The translations under genes and the position numbers were made by a program. Shown one piece after another: positions 1 to 10,400 of a DNA stretch of 27,767 nucleotides. Source of the stretch: Planctomycetota bacterium. GTDB taxonomy: Bacteria; Planctomycetota; PUPC01; JACPCR01. The notes beneath the pieces are model-generated. The model saw only the letters and a program-made list of their open reading frames with translations, was not told the DNA's origin and did no database searches. The stretch spans positions 1 to 27,767 of the forward strand of contig JASLXP010000225.1 in assembly GCA_030740295.1 (NCBI GenBank), in the 5' to 3' direction. The number at the start of each line of letters is the position of its first letter. Positions within the stretch are counted from its first letter, which is position 1.

Positions 1-22
1 TTTCAAATCTTTGTACCATTCA

Positions 23-69
23 CCCAGCCCGTTGGGCTGGGCTAGGCAAACAGCCCGGGGCTTCGCCCC
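23..69. repeat. Pair of GC-rich palindromes, REP-like
   Basis: Two compact hairpins lie side by side. CCCAGCCC at 23-30 pairs with GGGCTGGG at 34-41 around a GTT loop, and GGGGC at 57-61 pairs with GCCCC at 65-69 around TTC. The style matches the palindromes at 3690-3738 and 16385-16560. They lie about 170 bp upstream of the first gene, and the element may continue beyond the window edge. No promoter was recognised in the rest of 1-239. Confidence 0.6.
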
Positions 70-239
70 TGAAATCCGTCAAAACGACTCCGTCTTGGAC
101 TGCCGCGGAAATATGCGATTGGCATGATGAGTCAGTACCTGAGAATGCTCCGGACCGGCCGCTGCATGGCCAATCGCCTGGTTCCAGCATGCAGGTACAT
201 AACGAGTGGGGAATGAATCCAACGACCGAGGACTGAAAG

Positions 240-3200
240 ATGATCAGTTACCAATCTCTCTTTGCTCGCGCTCTCTGCGGAGTGTTCATCTGCATCTTTG
301 CAGCGCTTTCCAGATTGGCGGCAGCGGGGGAGGTGGCTCCTGGGCACGTGATCGAGTTTCCTGCCACTTCTCCAATTGTGCCGGCGACCAAAGAGTGGAC
401 TTTCAACGACTACTGGCGCACTCGGCAGATTGGCCCACGCGAGTTCTACGCGGCAGCCCAGGGCCCCTACTTCTGGCTCAAAGATGAGTCCATGGCAAGG
501 CTCAAGCAGGTGGGACTGTTGGATCGGGTCACCCCTGGTCACATCAACTTCAGCTACATCAAGTATTTTCTGCCGGAGGAACGAGAGAAGCTCAAGCCCG
601 ACGCTCCGATGCGGCGCATGGTAGAGGCGTTCCTCGAAAACAAGTGGCCCATTCACACCATTTTCTACCACCGGTTCAAAGGCAACCCACCGCCGTCAAA
701 ACGGCTTCTCGATATCTTTGGGGACAGGTGGATCGGAGATGGACAGCCCGAAACGGTGTATCGGTTGGAGCCCGTTTTCCACTATGTCAAGACCGGCAAA
801 CGCTGGGTCGGCTCCTCTATGGGACACTGGACGCCCGAAGTGGCGATCGAGTTCTTCAAGAACGATTTGCTGCCGAGGCTGGAAAAGGAACTCCCGTTCA
901 TTCGCGACCTCGACCACAAGTGGACAAGACCGCAACTGCGACGGCTTTCCGATCTTTATTGCGAAGAGTTCTATCGTCCCATGGGACGCAAGCTCTCCTG
1001 GGGCATGTACGTGGGCTCCTACCATATGGCGTCGCTGCCCAACACTAATTCCGTGGCGGAGAAAGGAGCGGATGCTTTCAGCGCGGCACGTCTGCGGGGA
1101 ATGAGCCGCCAGTTTGGGGGAAATAAGTTCCTCTTCGTCTGGCGCGGTCATGAGCCGACTGAAATGTATGCTTACATCCGGCGGGCCTGGTACACCACGC
1201 GTGGCGACGAGTGGGGCCTGCCCCTCCCGCACATCTGGTACTACCTCTATCGCCCGTACCTCATCGGAGCGAACTACTACGTCAATGAAGGTATCCCCGG
1301 AAATTGTATCCAGGATGTGGAGGACGACGGCCAGATCGAGCTGTCGACGCTGGGTTATATCTACAAAGACATGCTCGATTTTGTCGACCGGCACCCCGAC
1401 CGGGGCACCGTTTACACTCCGATAGCTCTCATGCTGGACTACAATCGTGCCTTCGGCAGCCAGGGCACTACCTACACTGGCTACAACCTGCCTAATGACG
1501 ATGCGGACTTCTTTAACCAGGGCATTTTCCAGCTCGTGTTTCCCGGGCATCGGCACGCGCCCGGGGGGTATTCGCGGACGTCACCGTTCGGCGAAATCTT
1601 CGACATCCTGCAGCCGAACGTCCCCGGCAAAGGCGCCGATCCCAAGGCGCTTGCCAACTACAAAGTGCTCTTCGCGCTCGGAGGCATGACGTTCGACGCG
1701 GACTTTGCAGGCAAAGTGATCGAACACGTACGGAACGGTGGCACTCTCGTCCTCCACGCGGCTGATGTGACTCCGCATCTGCCTGCCGAGTTCCTCGGAC
1801 TCGAAGTCACCACGGCGACCGTGCCCGGTGAAAACATCATCTGCACGCTCGACGAGCACATCAGTCGCGAGAATCCTTACGATCTGCACACCGTGAAGCT
1901 CAGCACTGCCCAGGCACTTTTCAAGGACGGCAGCGAAAAGCCCGTCGTCACGAGGAACCGCTTTGGTCGCGGGCACGTCATCGTGCTGATGCCGCACTAC
2001 GCCATCGAAAAGGAAGGGCGCCGCATGGTGCCTGCGGGGGGCTTTCCACACTGGAACAAGAGTCTGGCGCGTTTCGTGCCCCATCTCTTCGAACACCTCT
2101 CGGCCGGAGTCTCCCCTTTCGAGGTGCGCTGCCGTCCGGAGGATCGGCCTGACCTTTCCTGGATAATCTCCCGGAAAGGCGAGGGCTGGGTCATCAGCAT
2201 GTTCAATTACTCTTGCGCCCGTGAATCAATCGTCGTCAAGAGATATGGTACCGCTAAGGTCCACGCCAATTACCCGCTCAAGGAAGTGCCTTTTCAGGTC
2301 GTCTGCCGGGCGCCGGTATCGGACGTGGTGGAGTGGCACGGAGACCGCGACGTCAATTGGAAGGCGTCCGCCGGCACAGCGGTCATTTCAGAGACCATGC
2401 ACGGCGGCGAAATCCGCGTGTATGAGCTTCAGCCGGAGAAGATCGATCTCGGCCTCCGCACCCGTTTCGTAAATCACGCTTTGAACCGCCCGGTGACGGC
2501 CTCCTCGTTCAGGAAAGGCTACGAGCCGGAACTGGCGGTCAACGGGAACCTGGGCCGTTTCGATTACTGGTGGTCAGACACAGATCCACGGCGCCACTAC
2601 GTTTTCGATATGCCGCAGTGGCTTCGAGTCGATCTCGGCGAGGTGCGCACCATCGACCACGCTTTCGTTCTGTTCAACTACTGGGAGCAGGAATCACTCA
2701 AGACTCGCCTGCGTGTGATCAAGTACATCGTCGAGGCATCGCTGGACGGAGAGAAGTGGACCACTGTAATGGCCGAAAGCCGCAACGAAGACAACATGCG
2801 CCCGGAAGGCACCGAGCGGTGGTTCGATCCCATTAAGGCGCGATACGTCCGTCTCACCGTGCTCCGCAATTCCGCGTTCGGCGGAGCGAGAGTGATCGAG
2901 CTGAAGATCATGGGAACAGAAAAGGAGCAATACAAGGCCCGGCGCAAGAGCATCATTCCGGATTGGGAAGTGCAATACCCCGTCTCGGTCCGGGACATTC
3001 CAGACTCGAAGGTCGTGCATCTCATCGACATCAAACCTGCGCGGGCCGTACCGGGCTGGCTCCCGGCCGGCAAGAAATGGGCCGACATGAACGGACCGGT
3101 CAAGCTGATGACGACCCGTTCCGGGCTGGGCCGGTTCTATCCGAAGTCCATCTACGCCCAGGCACATTCGGAAATCGAATACGCGCTGGACGGACGGTTT

Positions 3201-3443
3201 ACGAATTTCGTCGCGGCCATCGGAATCGGCGCGAGCAAATCCGATTGCTCAGTCGAGTTCCAGGTGTTCATCGACGGACAGAAGAAATTCGCGAGCGGCC
3301 TCTACAGGCTTGGACGGCCCGTGCTGCCAGTCGTGGTCGATGTTACTGGTGCCAAGAAGTTGAAGCTGGTCGTGACCGACGGTGGCGACAGCATCCGCAA
3401 CGATTACGCGTGGTGGGGAGAGGCGAGACTGGTGAAGAGGTGA
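240..3443 (+). CDS. Secreted glycoside-hydrolase-like protein with discoidin and NPCBM-like domains
   Basis: A 1067-aa protein, probably exported and acting on a complex polysaccharide. An N-terminal signal peptide (hydrophobic core about 12-28, small residues AAAG near 27-30) is followed by a long region of TIM-barrel character (about 40-400, many aromatic residues; E350 in VNEG is a candidate acidic catalytic residue). Next is an alpha/beta Rossmann-like section (about 440-640) like the glutaminase-fold trimerisation domains of GH42-type enzymes. Residues about 745-895 read as an F5/8 type C (discoidin) carbohydrate-binding domain, and about 920-1067 as an NPCBM-like beta-sandwich. The start is supported by GAGGA at 228-232, seven bases before ATG. 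The GH family and substrate are not recognisable by eye; a non-catalytic role is possible. Confidence 0.9.
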   Translation: MISYQSLFARALCGVFICIFAALSRLAAAGEVAPGHVIEFPATSPIVPATKEWTFNDYWRTRQIGPREFYAAAQGPYFWLKDESMARLKQVGLLDRVTPGHINFSYIKYFLPEEREKLKPDAPMRRMVEAFLENKWPIHTIFYHRFKGNPPPSKRLLDIFGDRWIGDGQPETVYRLEPVFHYVKTGKRWVGSSMGHWTPEVAIEFFKNDLLPRLEKELPFIRDLDHKWTRPQLRRLSDLYCEEFYRPMGRKLSWGMYVGSYHMASLPNTNSVAEKGADAFSAARLRGMSRQFGGNKFLFVWRGHEPTEMYAYIRRAWYTTRGDEWGLPLPHIWYYLYRPYLIGANYYVNEGIPGNCIQDVEDDGQIELSTLGYIYKDMLDFVDRHPDRGTVYTPIALMLDYNRAFGSQGTTYTGYNLPNDDADFFNQGIFQLVFPGHRHAPGGYSRTSPFGEIFDILQPNVPGKGADPKALANYKVLFALGGMTFDADFAGKVIEHVRNGGTLVLHAADVTPHLPAEFLGLEVTTATVPGENIICTLDEHISRENPYDLHTVKLSTAQALFKDGSEKPVVTRNRFGRGHVIVLMPHYAIEKEGRRMVPAGGFPHWNKSLARFVPHLFEHLSAGVSPFEVRCRPEDRPDLSWIISRKGEGWVISMFNYSCARESIVVKRYGTAKVHANYPLKEVPFQVVCRAPVSDVVEWHGDRDVNWKASAGTAVISETMHGGEIRVYELQPEKIDLGLRTRFVNHALNRPVTASSFRKGYEPELAVNGNLGRFDYWWSDTDPRRHYVFDMPQWLRVDLGEVRTIDHAFVLFNYWEQESLKTRLRVIKYIVEASLDGEKWTTVMAESRNEDNMRPEGTERWFDPIKARYVRLTVLRNSAFGGARVIELKIMGTEKEQYKARRKSIIPDWEVQYPVSVRDIPDSKVVHLIDIKPARAVPGWLPAGKKWADMNGPVKLMTTRSGLGRFYPKSIYAQAHSEIEYALDGRFTNFVAAIGIGASKSDCSVEFQVFIDGQKKFASGLYRLGRPVLPVVVDVTGAKKLKLVVTDGGDSIRNDYAWWGEARLVKR

Positions 3444-3490
3444 CGCACGGGGCTGGGAAGATCCGTATCCTGGGCGTTCATGTGGCGTAG

Positions 3491-3509
3491 CTGGACTCGC
3501 GGACTCCAG
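3491..3509. repeat. Imperfect 8-bp hairpin
   Basis: CTGGACTC at 3491-3498 and GACTCCAG at 3502-3509 form a stem with one mismatch and a 3-nt loop, 48 nt after the stop of the upstream gene. No U-run follows, so it is not a convincing intrinsic terminator. The 3444-3842 gap otherwise holds only this and the palindrome pair at 3690-3738. Confidence 0.4.
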
Positions 3510-3689
3510 CACGATGGCTCGGCCGTGATAGACTTGGCTTTTCTGGTTACTGCCCAACCTTCCCGTTCGGCACGGAGATGGGGAAGGGCGAGCGGTTGCC
3601 AGAAAATTTTCGGTCTGAGGAAAGCCTGAATCTTCAAGGCTGCGTTAGAGTCTCAGCCTATGTCTTCTTCGTGCGGCGCGGAGAACATT

Positions 3690-3738
3690 GTGGCACGGGC
3701 GTCCCGCCCGTGAATCACGGCCGAGACGGCCGTGCCAC
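3690..3738. repeat. Nested double palindrome (REP/BIME-like)
   Basis: Outer arms GTGGCACGG (3690-3698) and CCGTGCCAC (3730-3738) are perfect inverted repeats. Inside are two perfect 8-bp hairpins: CACGGGCG/CGCCCGTG (3694-3701 and 3705-3712, loop TCC) and CACGGCCG/CGGCCGTG (3716-3723 and 3727-3734, loop AGA). The unit can fold either as two hairpins or as one long stem. Similar palindromes are common between genes in planctomycete-like genomes, so this is probably a dispersed repeat family. Confidence 0.8.
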
Positions 3739-3842
3739 GATTCGGTTGCGACCGTCACGCAGCCTTAAGAAGAATGGTTGGTGTTTGATTGGCGGGCCTC
3801 TGACAAGAATCAGCTATCGAATTCAATTTACCGCCCTGATAT

Positions 3843-4478
3843 ATGGTTTATCTGATCGCCCCTTTAGCAATTGGCCTCACCTTCGCCGCGGTTGTTGCCT
3901 ATAGAGAGCGTTGGCGGGGACTATCTCTTCTTTCCATGCTTATGGCCGGTGGGATGTGCGGCTTGGGGGCACTCTCACGCGACCCGAGCGAGTCATTAGA
4001 ACTCTTAGTTGGTTCAGCTTCAAAGGCCGTCATTGCCTCGGTGTGCAGTCAAGTATCTCAGGGCCTCACTCTTGAAAACGGCGTTAAAGTTGTATCCGGG
4101 GCCGCAAATTTTCTGATTGCAGACGGGCCAGATACCAGAAAATCGCTCAGAGCCTTCAGCCATCTGTTCCCGTACCTTAAACCACATCAAACGAGATCTG
4201 TTTATTTCAGTCACCAGGACAACATTGTAGATTACGCTTTGGTCATGAGGTTTTCTGCCGGGGACCACGAAATAGAGCATGTTGTGCAGAAGCTCGGTTT
4301 GATTCGTCCAGAGGACAATGCCTTGATTGTGTACCCTTTGTCCAAACTCTCATGGTGGTTCGAGACATCAAATTCAAATGGCTTTCGCATCTACACCAGC
4401 GAAGACAGGAACCCAAATCGGTGCCTTTGGTACGACGAAGCATCATCGATTGCTTACTATCACGAGATTACTTTCTGA
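3843..4478 (+). CDS. Small membrane protein of unknown function
   Basis: A 211-aa protein that I do not recognise. Residues about 3-20 and 28-44 are hydrophobic and read as two membrane helices separated by a basic loop (YRERWRG). The remaining ~165 residues are mixed polar and soluble-looking, with no clear motif. No good ribosome binding site precedes the ATG at 3843; a later start is possible but would remove the first helix. Its stop overlaps the ATG of the giant gene as TGATG (4476-4480), which argues that it is real and translationally coupled to that gene. By eye its base composition is less GC-rich than its neighbours, which could indicate separate ancestry. Confidence 0.65.
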   Translation: MVYLIAPLAIGLTFAAVVAYRERWRGLSLLSMLMAGGMCGLGALSRDPSESLELLVGSASKAVIASVCSQVSQGLTLENGVKVVSGAANFLIADGPDTRKSLRAFSHLFPYLKPHQTRSVYFSHQDNIVDYALVMRFSAGDHEIEHVVQKLGLIRPEDNALIVYPLSKLSWWFETSNSNGFRIYTSEDRNPNRCLWYDEASSIAYYHEITF

Positions 4479-7400
4479 TGACTGAGGATAGGTCCAGGAG
4501 AGCTTGGCCCGGCATCAGACCAAGTACCTTTTTTCTTTGCAGCCACACTGCCACGGGCCCACGCTCCCGCACTCCCCTCTCACAGATCTGCAATCTCCTG
4601 CCTGCCTTCTGCGTGCTCGCATGGCAAGCGATCGCACTCGCCGCGCCCGAAACCATCCCCCTCAGACTCACCAACGGCGGCAAACCTTCATCGAGCCAAT
4701 CTTTCGCCAGGGCAGACCTTCGTTCTGATTGGCATGACGCGTCCGGCATCCGATTCGAGATTCGTCGCCGGGAGCCGGTGAAACAGAAGGTGTGGGTCTA
4801 CGGCTCTCTGGAGGTCCGACCCGGCCTCTGGTTCCAGACCACGCCGCTACGGCTGAAGCGCGACGACCCATGGCAGAAGATGGAGTGGCACTTTAAATAC
4901 GATCAGACCGACTGGATGGCCGCAGGACACGGGCGCGTGCTCGATGATTATGCGTTGGCAAGAGCGGTCAGCCTTCAGCTCAAATGTTCGGCCGCCAATC
5001 CGGAGCTTGAGAGATTCGAGATCAGGAACGTGATGCTCCGTCGTCAGCGCAACGCGAATGCTGAATTCAAGATTTTCGATCTGACCCCGCCCCACGAAGG
5101 AATAGCCGTCGGTGACTATGGAGAAATAAAATTTCGAATGAATCGGCCATATCGGAATCCGTTCAGCCCGGCCGAGGCGGATGTCAGGCTCTTGATTAAG
5201 GGGCCGGGCGGCAGGGAATTCGAATCGCTCGCGTTCTTCAGTATCGATTGCGATGCCGGGACGATCGCAGGACGGGCTGGCAGCCCTGCCTCCTCTCGGA
5301 AGCTGCCAGCCCATCCTGCGATGTCCCTCTCGTTGCGGCAAACCGGTGCGGGATATTGGCGCGCCGGGTTTCGTCCGGCCGTTCCCGGCGGGTATTCGTG
5401 CAGGATTCAACTGGCCGGACGATACACCCGTCAATCGGAATCGTTTTCTTTTAATGTTGCTGAAAAACGTGTCTCTGAAAAGACCTCAGAGCCGGCTGCG
5501 ATTTTTGACTATCGAGCTCTGCTCAGGAATAAACTGGACCGGCACTCGGCAACCGCATTCGTTCGCGAAAATGGTCAGTGGCGGATGTCTGATCTTCCTT
5601 GGAAGAAGGGGGATTCAAGATCAGAAGAAGAATCGCCGCGGAGCGTCGATACCACTACAGAATCGCCGCGGAGCGTCGATTCTGCTTTTGCGCACTGGCA
5701 CGCGCCCCTGGAATGGTCTCCGACGCGCAAAGGGTTTGAGGGGCTCGGTCGTTATCACATCGAGAATGCCTGGTTACTCGAACGTGCCCTGCAACGGGCG
5801 GAGGCACGTGGCGAGTCTTTTCCGCTGAGGTTGTTCGCCACCGAGGAGTTTCACCTCACCAGCCGCAACGAGGATTACGCTCTCCGATGGGATGAGAATC
5901 CGTATGCCAAGGCCAACGGCGGACCTGTCAATGCGCCCTCCATGTTTTTCAGCGAGACCAGCACGCTGTATTCGGCGCAACGTCTTCTGAGGTACGTCTA
6001 TGCGCGGTACGGGCACTACTCATCATTGAGCCATGTGGTGCTGGGTTTTGATTTCGCCGTGCCCGTAGGCGCGGCTGACTGGCACAGACGGATCGGAGAT
6101 TTCTGGGACGCCCTTCCTAAGACCGGAGCGCATCGGCCGACACTCGTATCATTGCACCCGCAGGCCGGGGGCGGAAGCGCGACCCGGGAGGTGACACTAC
6201 AAACTGAGCCGACGCAGGGAAAGGAGAGCCACCGATTTTCAGGGCCGGCGTTCAGTGACTGGTCCGTTTTCGACGGTATCGCCTTCGACTTGAAACTGCC
6301 TGCCGATGCCCCCGAGGGGATGCAGGCGATGATCCAATTGAGGGACGACGGCGGATGGTGGTATCAGCACATCTTCCCAGGCTTCCTCCGATCGGGCGAT
6401 TTCAATCGGCTTTATCTCAATCTTGGCCAGCACTGCCCGTTGCAGCCGGCAGGCCATTCACGCCCGTGGAATGCATACACCCGCATGGCACTCAGAAAGC
6501 CCGAACTTCTTCTTTTCTCGCCAGAGCCGCGGCCAGACGAGATTCCCATCAACCAGCCACCAGCCATCAATGTGCCGCGGGCCATGCTGATTCAGTTGCC
6601 CGGTGGAAATCAACCGGGACGGACGTGGCTTCGCTCTCATCGCAGGCGGCAGGCGCTGTTTGGCGAGACGACCGAGATCGTGATGCAGTTGACGCGTGCT
6701 TACTCGAATCCATTCGAACCACTGCTGGTAAAACTGGAGGCAAAGGTGATGCTGCCCGATGATCGGTTCGAGACACGACCGGCATTCTTTTACCAGGCAT
6801 TTGAAGAGCGAGAGATTGAAGGCAAGACCAAACTTGTCCCCACGGGCGCTCCGGAATGGCGCATTCGTATCCCAACTTCAAAACCGGGCCGGTATGCGTA
6901 TCGGATCTTTCTGAGTGAAGACGGCGAAGAACCCACAGAACTGCTGTCGGACGGCTTTCATGTAGAGGCATCGGAAACCGTGGCGGATGGCAGGTCAGAG
7001 CTTTCCGATTCTGCGCGCAGTCTATTGGTGGAGACACCCGACCGATTTTCGCAGACCGTCTCCGCGCTCATCGGCGGTAAGTGGACACCGCCCGCTCTGC
7101 CTGAGCCGGACGATGAAAGCGGCCAACTCGCCCCGCAGAAGCTGTGGCTCGCAAACCTGGAGTGGAACCGTGAATGGGGTGAAGGCTATCTCGGCCTGGG
7201 CAAGCTCAACCAGCTCCTGGCATATCGCCTCGACCGTGCGATTGCCGAGGCCGAGAGCGCCAGTCTGGCCTATCCGCTTCGAGCGATCGGCAATGAGGAG
7301 TTCCACACCATGAGCAGCAACATCAACCACAAATATCGCTGGAAGGATAACCCGCTCAACCAGCGGAACGGGGGCCCGCTGCAGCGCCCTTCCCAGTATT

Positions 7401-10400
7401 TCAGTCACGTACAGTCCATCCACCGCTTCCGTTCACTCGCCCGCTACCTCAATGCCCGGTACGGCGCGTCAAAGGCGGTCAAAGGCATTGTGCTTGCGAA
7501 CGACATGCCCGAGCCTGGTGTGTGGGAATGGAACCAGATCGTCGCCCTGAGCCTTTCGGGGCTGCCTCCGTTCCGGAACGGCCACGTCATTACCTGGCAT
7601 CCTCTGACAGGTTCGAAAAAGCACAAATTGCGATCTGTCCCGGGACCGTTCGAGGAAGTACACCGCAGTGCTGACGCTCCACGGCAGCCTTCCTCACTTG
7701 TCGCGGAGCGCCAGGACCACGCAGAGAAGATTTCAAGCGCGAGAGTCTTTACGTGTGAAAACGTCAAGCCTGATTGGAGCCGCCATCACCTCGCTCGCGC
7801 TACCTTTGCTCTGCCAACTGATGCCCCGGGCGGCATGCGGGTCATGATGACGCTGAAGGATGAAGACGGCTGGTGGTATCAACTGCTGCATCCATCCTTT
7901 TTGCGTCCGGATGACACCACCTTTCTGTTATTCGATCTGCGCCCGGGCGGCGGCCTGAGCCCGGTCGGCCACGAGCGTCCCTGGACCCCCTACAGTCGCT
8001 ACCGAGTGAGCAACCTGCAATTCCGTGTTTTCTCGTCCGAGCCTTATGAGGAAAAGCTGCAACTCACGCGGCTCGACTTCCTCGAGTTGCCGGCGACCCA
8101 TTGGCCACTCCGGGCCTTTGCGGTGAAGGGACAGGGCCGGCTTAAGCGGAATGAAATGTTCGAAGCCGCGTTCCGCCTGAACCAGTCCTTCCGCAATCCT
8201 TTCGATCCTGCCGAAGCGGACATCTCTGCAACCTTCATCGCCCCCTCTGGAAAAAAGCAGCGGGTAAACGCTTTTTTCACTCAGGATTATGAAATTGATG
8301 AAACGTTGATTCCCACGGGCAGACCGCACTGGAAGGTCCGCTACCGGCCGGCGGAGGAAGGCAAGCATTACTACCGCCTGTTCTCCCGCAGCAAGGGCGA
8401 AGAAGAACCACTCCACCGGGAAGACAGCTTCACCGTCGAACCGCCCTCTTCAGCCATCAGCCATCAACCATCAGCTACTCCAACGCCTTCGGATTTTCCG
8501 TCTCTCCAGACCATCCACGACCTTTCGTACGGCATGCAGGCAGAGTACGTGGATGGCAACTGGAAAGAGCGTTCACGCCTGGCCACTAACGAGATTCCGC
8601 TCTGGCAGCCGGTTCTCGAATGGACGAGCCGCTGGGGAAAGTACAAGGACCTCGGCCTCTACAATCTCGAAGAAGGGTGGCAGCTCGACGAGCAATTGAA
8701 GGCGGCCGCAGCCAAGGGCCTGGCCATCCCACTCCGCCTGAACGGAAACATGGAGTTCTTCAATCGCCGCAAACACCGCTGGCCCGATAACCCGCTCAAT
8801 AAAATTAACGGCGGGCCCATCGCTTCACCCAGCCTTTATTACAAAAGCGCGGAAGCGCTTCAGGCTCAGCGGCAGCTCTGGCGCTACCTGATCGCACGTT
8901 ATGGACACATGCCCGCGGTGAGCGGTTTTGTGCTCGCCGCCGATATGGGGGCAAACGGTGCGGAAGCCTGGCACGCAAGGGCCGGCGGTGAGCTCGGGCC
9001 CATGATGCCCGCGGGCAAGAGGCTCTTCTCTCTGCACCCACAGGCGTTGAAGCACGAAAAGAAGACCATCCTCGCCGATTTTGAGGGGCAGAAACGGCCA
9101 AGAACTTTCAGGGAAAGAAATGGTCCCCGCACGCAACAGGGCATCGAACGCTTCCGGCAGGAGAGGTCCATCGAAGGCGGCAACGAGACCAGGCTATCCG
9201 TCAGCGATGCGTGGGCTTCAAGCGGACGCCACTCCCTCGCCGTCCGACGTAATTTCATGGGCGAAGGCGAAGCCCCGTTCGTCGCGGATATCGATCAGGA
9301 CTGGTTCGACTACAACCGTCTCGTTTTCGATGTGAAGCTGCCCGAAGAGGCGCCTCACGATATGCGGGTGATGGTCTTTTTGAAGGACGGTGATTTCTGG
9401 ATGTATCAGAACCTCCTCAACCCGCTTCTGATTCCGGGCGACGTCACCCGCCTCATCGTTGACATCACCTCTGCGGAGAAAGCCTGGTCACCGCCACCGG
9501 CTGTAGAGGGAAAGGAAGATCCCTGGCGGCATTCGAAGCCCTGGACCGATACGGCCCGCTCGCGCATTCGGCAGATCGGTTTCCGCATCTTCGCACACGA
9601 GGCGTACGGCAAACCGATCTATATCGATAACCTCCAGCTCTGGCGTACCCAGGGCATGGGGCCTGAAGGCGAGCCGCGCATCACGCAGACAGTAGTCAAC
9701 CGCAAGCAGGTACCGGTGTTCGAGCGTTTCGAGCTGTCGTTCCTGCTCGACCGGGAGTTTCGGAATCCGTTCAACACAGAAGAAATTGATATGCGCGCCA
9801 TGTTGATCGGACCGGCCGGCATCCTTCGAGTCGTCCCCGCGTTTTATTTTCAGGATTATGAGCGGCGCGAGGTAAAGCAGTTCTGCCGAGAACACCGTGA
9901 CGAAGAATTGTTCGAAATTCTTGCCCCGAAAGGCACGCCGCATTGGAAAGTTCGATTCACACCGACCGTGCCCGGCACCTATCAGTATCTGATTACCATC
10001 AACGGCCGCCGCGCCTGGCCGGCAGAGGGCGAAGCCTCATTCACCGCGGTACGTTCAAAGACTCCAGGCTTCGTGCGCGTGGCAAAGGATCGGGTGCACT
10101 TCGAGCACAGTACCGGACAGTTCTATTATCCGATTGGCCACAACCTCCGTTCGCCGACCGACAATCGTAACAATGCCGCCTACAAGGGACGCTTCACGCA
10201 GGAGTGGCATCGGGGCACGTTCCTCTTCGATGACTACTTCAAGAAGATGAAGGAGAACGACTGCAACTGGGCCCGCGTGTGGCAGTGCTCCTGGTGGATG
10301 GGTTTGGAATGGACCCGCGCATGGCCCGGCTTCCACGGCATCGGCCGGTACAACATGGAGAGCGCGTGGCGGCTCGATTACCTGCTCGAACAGGCTCGCA

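Noticed and set aside
115..177. 9-bp inverted repeat GCGATTGGC / GCCAATCGC upstream of the first gene
   Set aside because: A 45-bp spacer and short arms make chance likely; no operator family recognised.
696..1556. A 286-aa minus-strand open frame opposite the first gene
   Set aside because: It lies wholly inside the well-supported 240-3443 gene, has no recognisable domain and has the odd composition of an antisense shadow in GC-rich DNA.
4352..4477. Upstream ATG for the giant gene at 4352
   Set aside because: It would read 42 residues over the end of the membrane-protein gene and push the signal peptide far from the N-terminus; 4478 overlaps the stop as TGATG.
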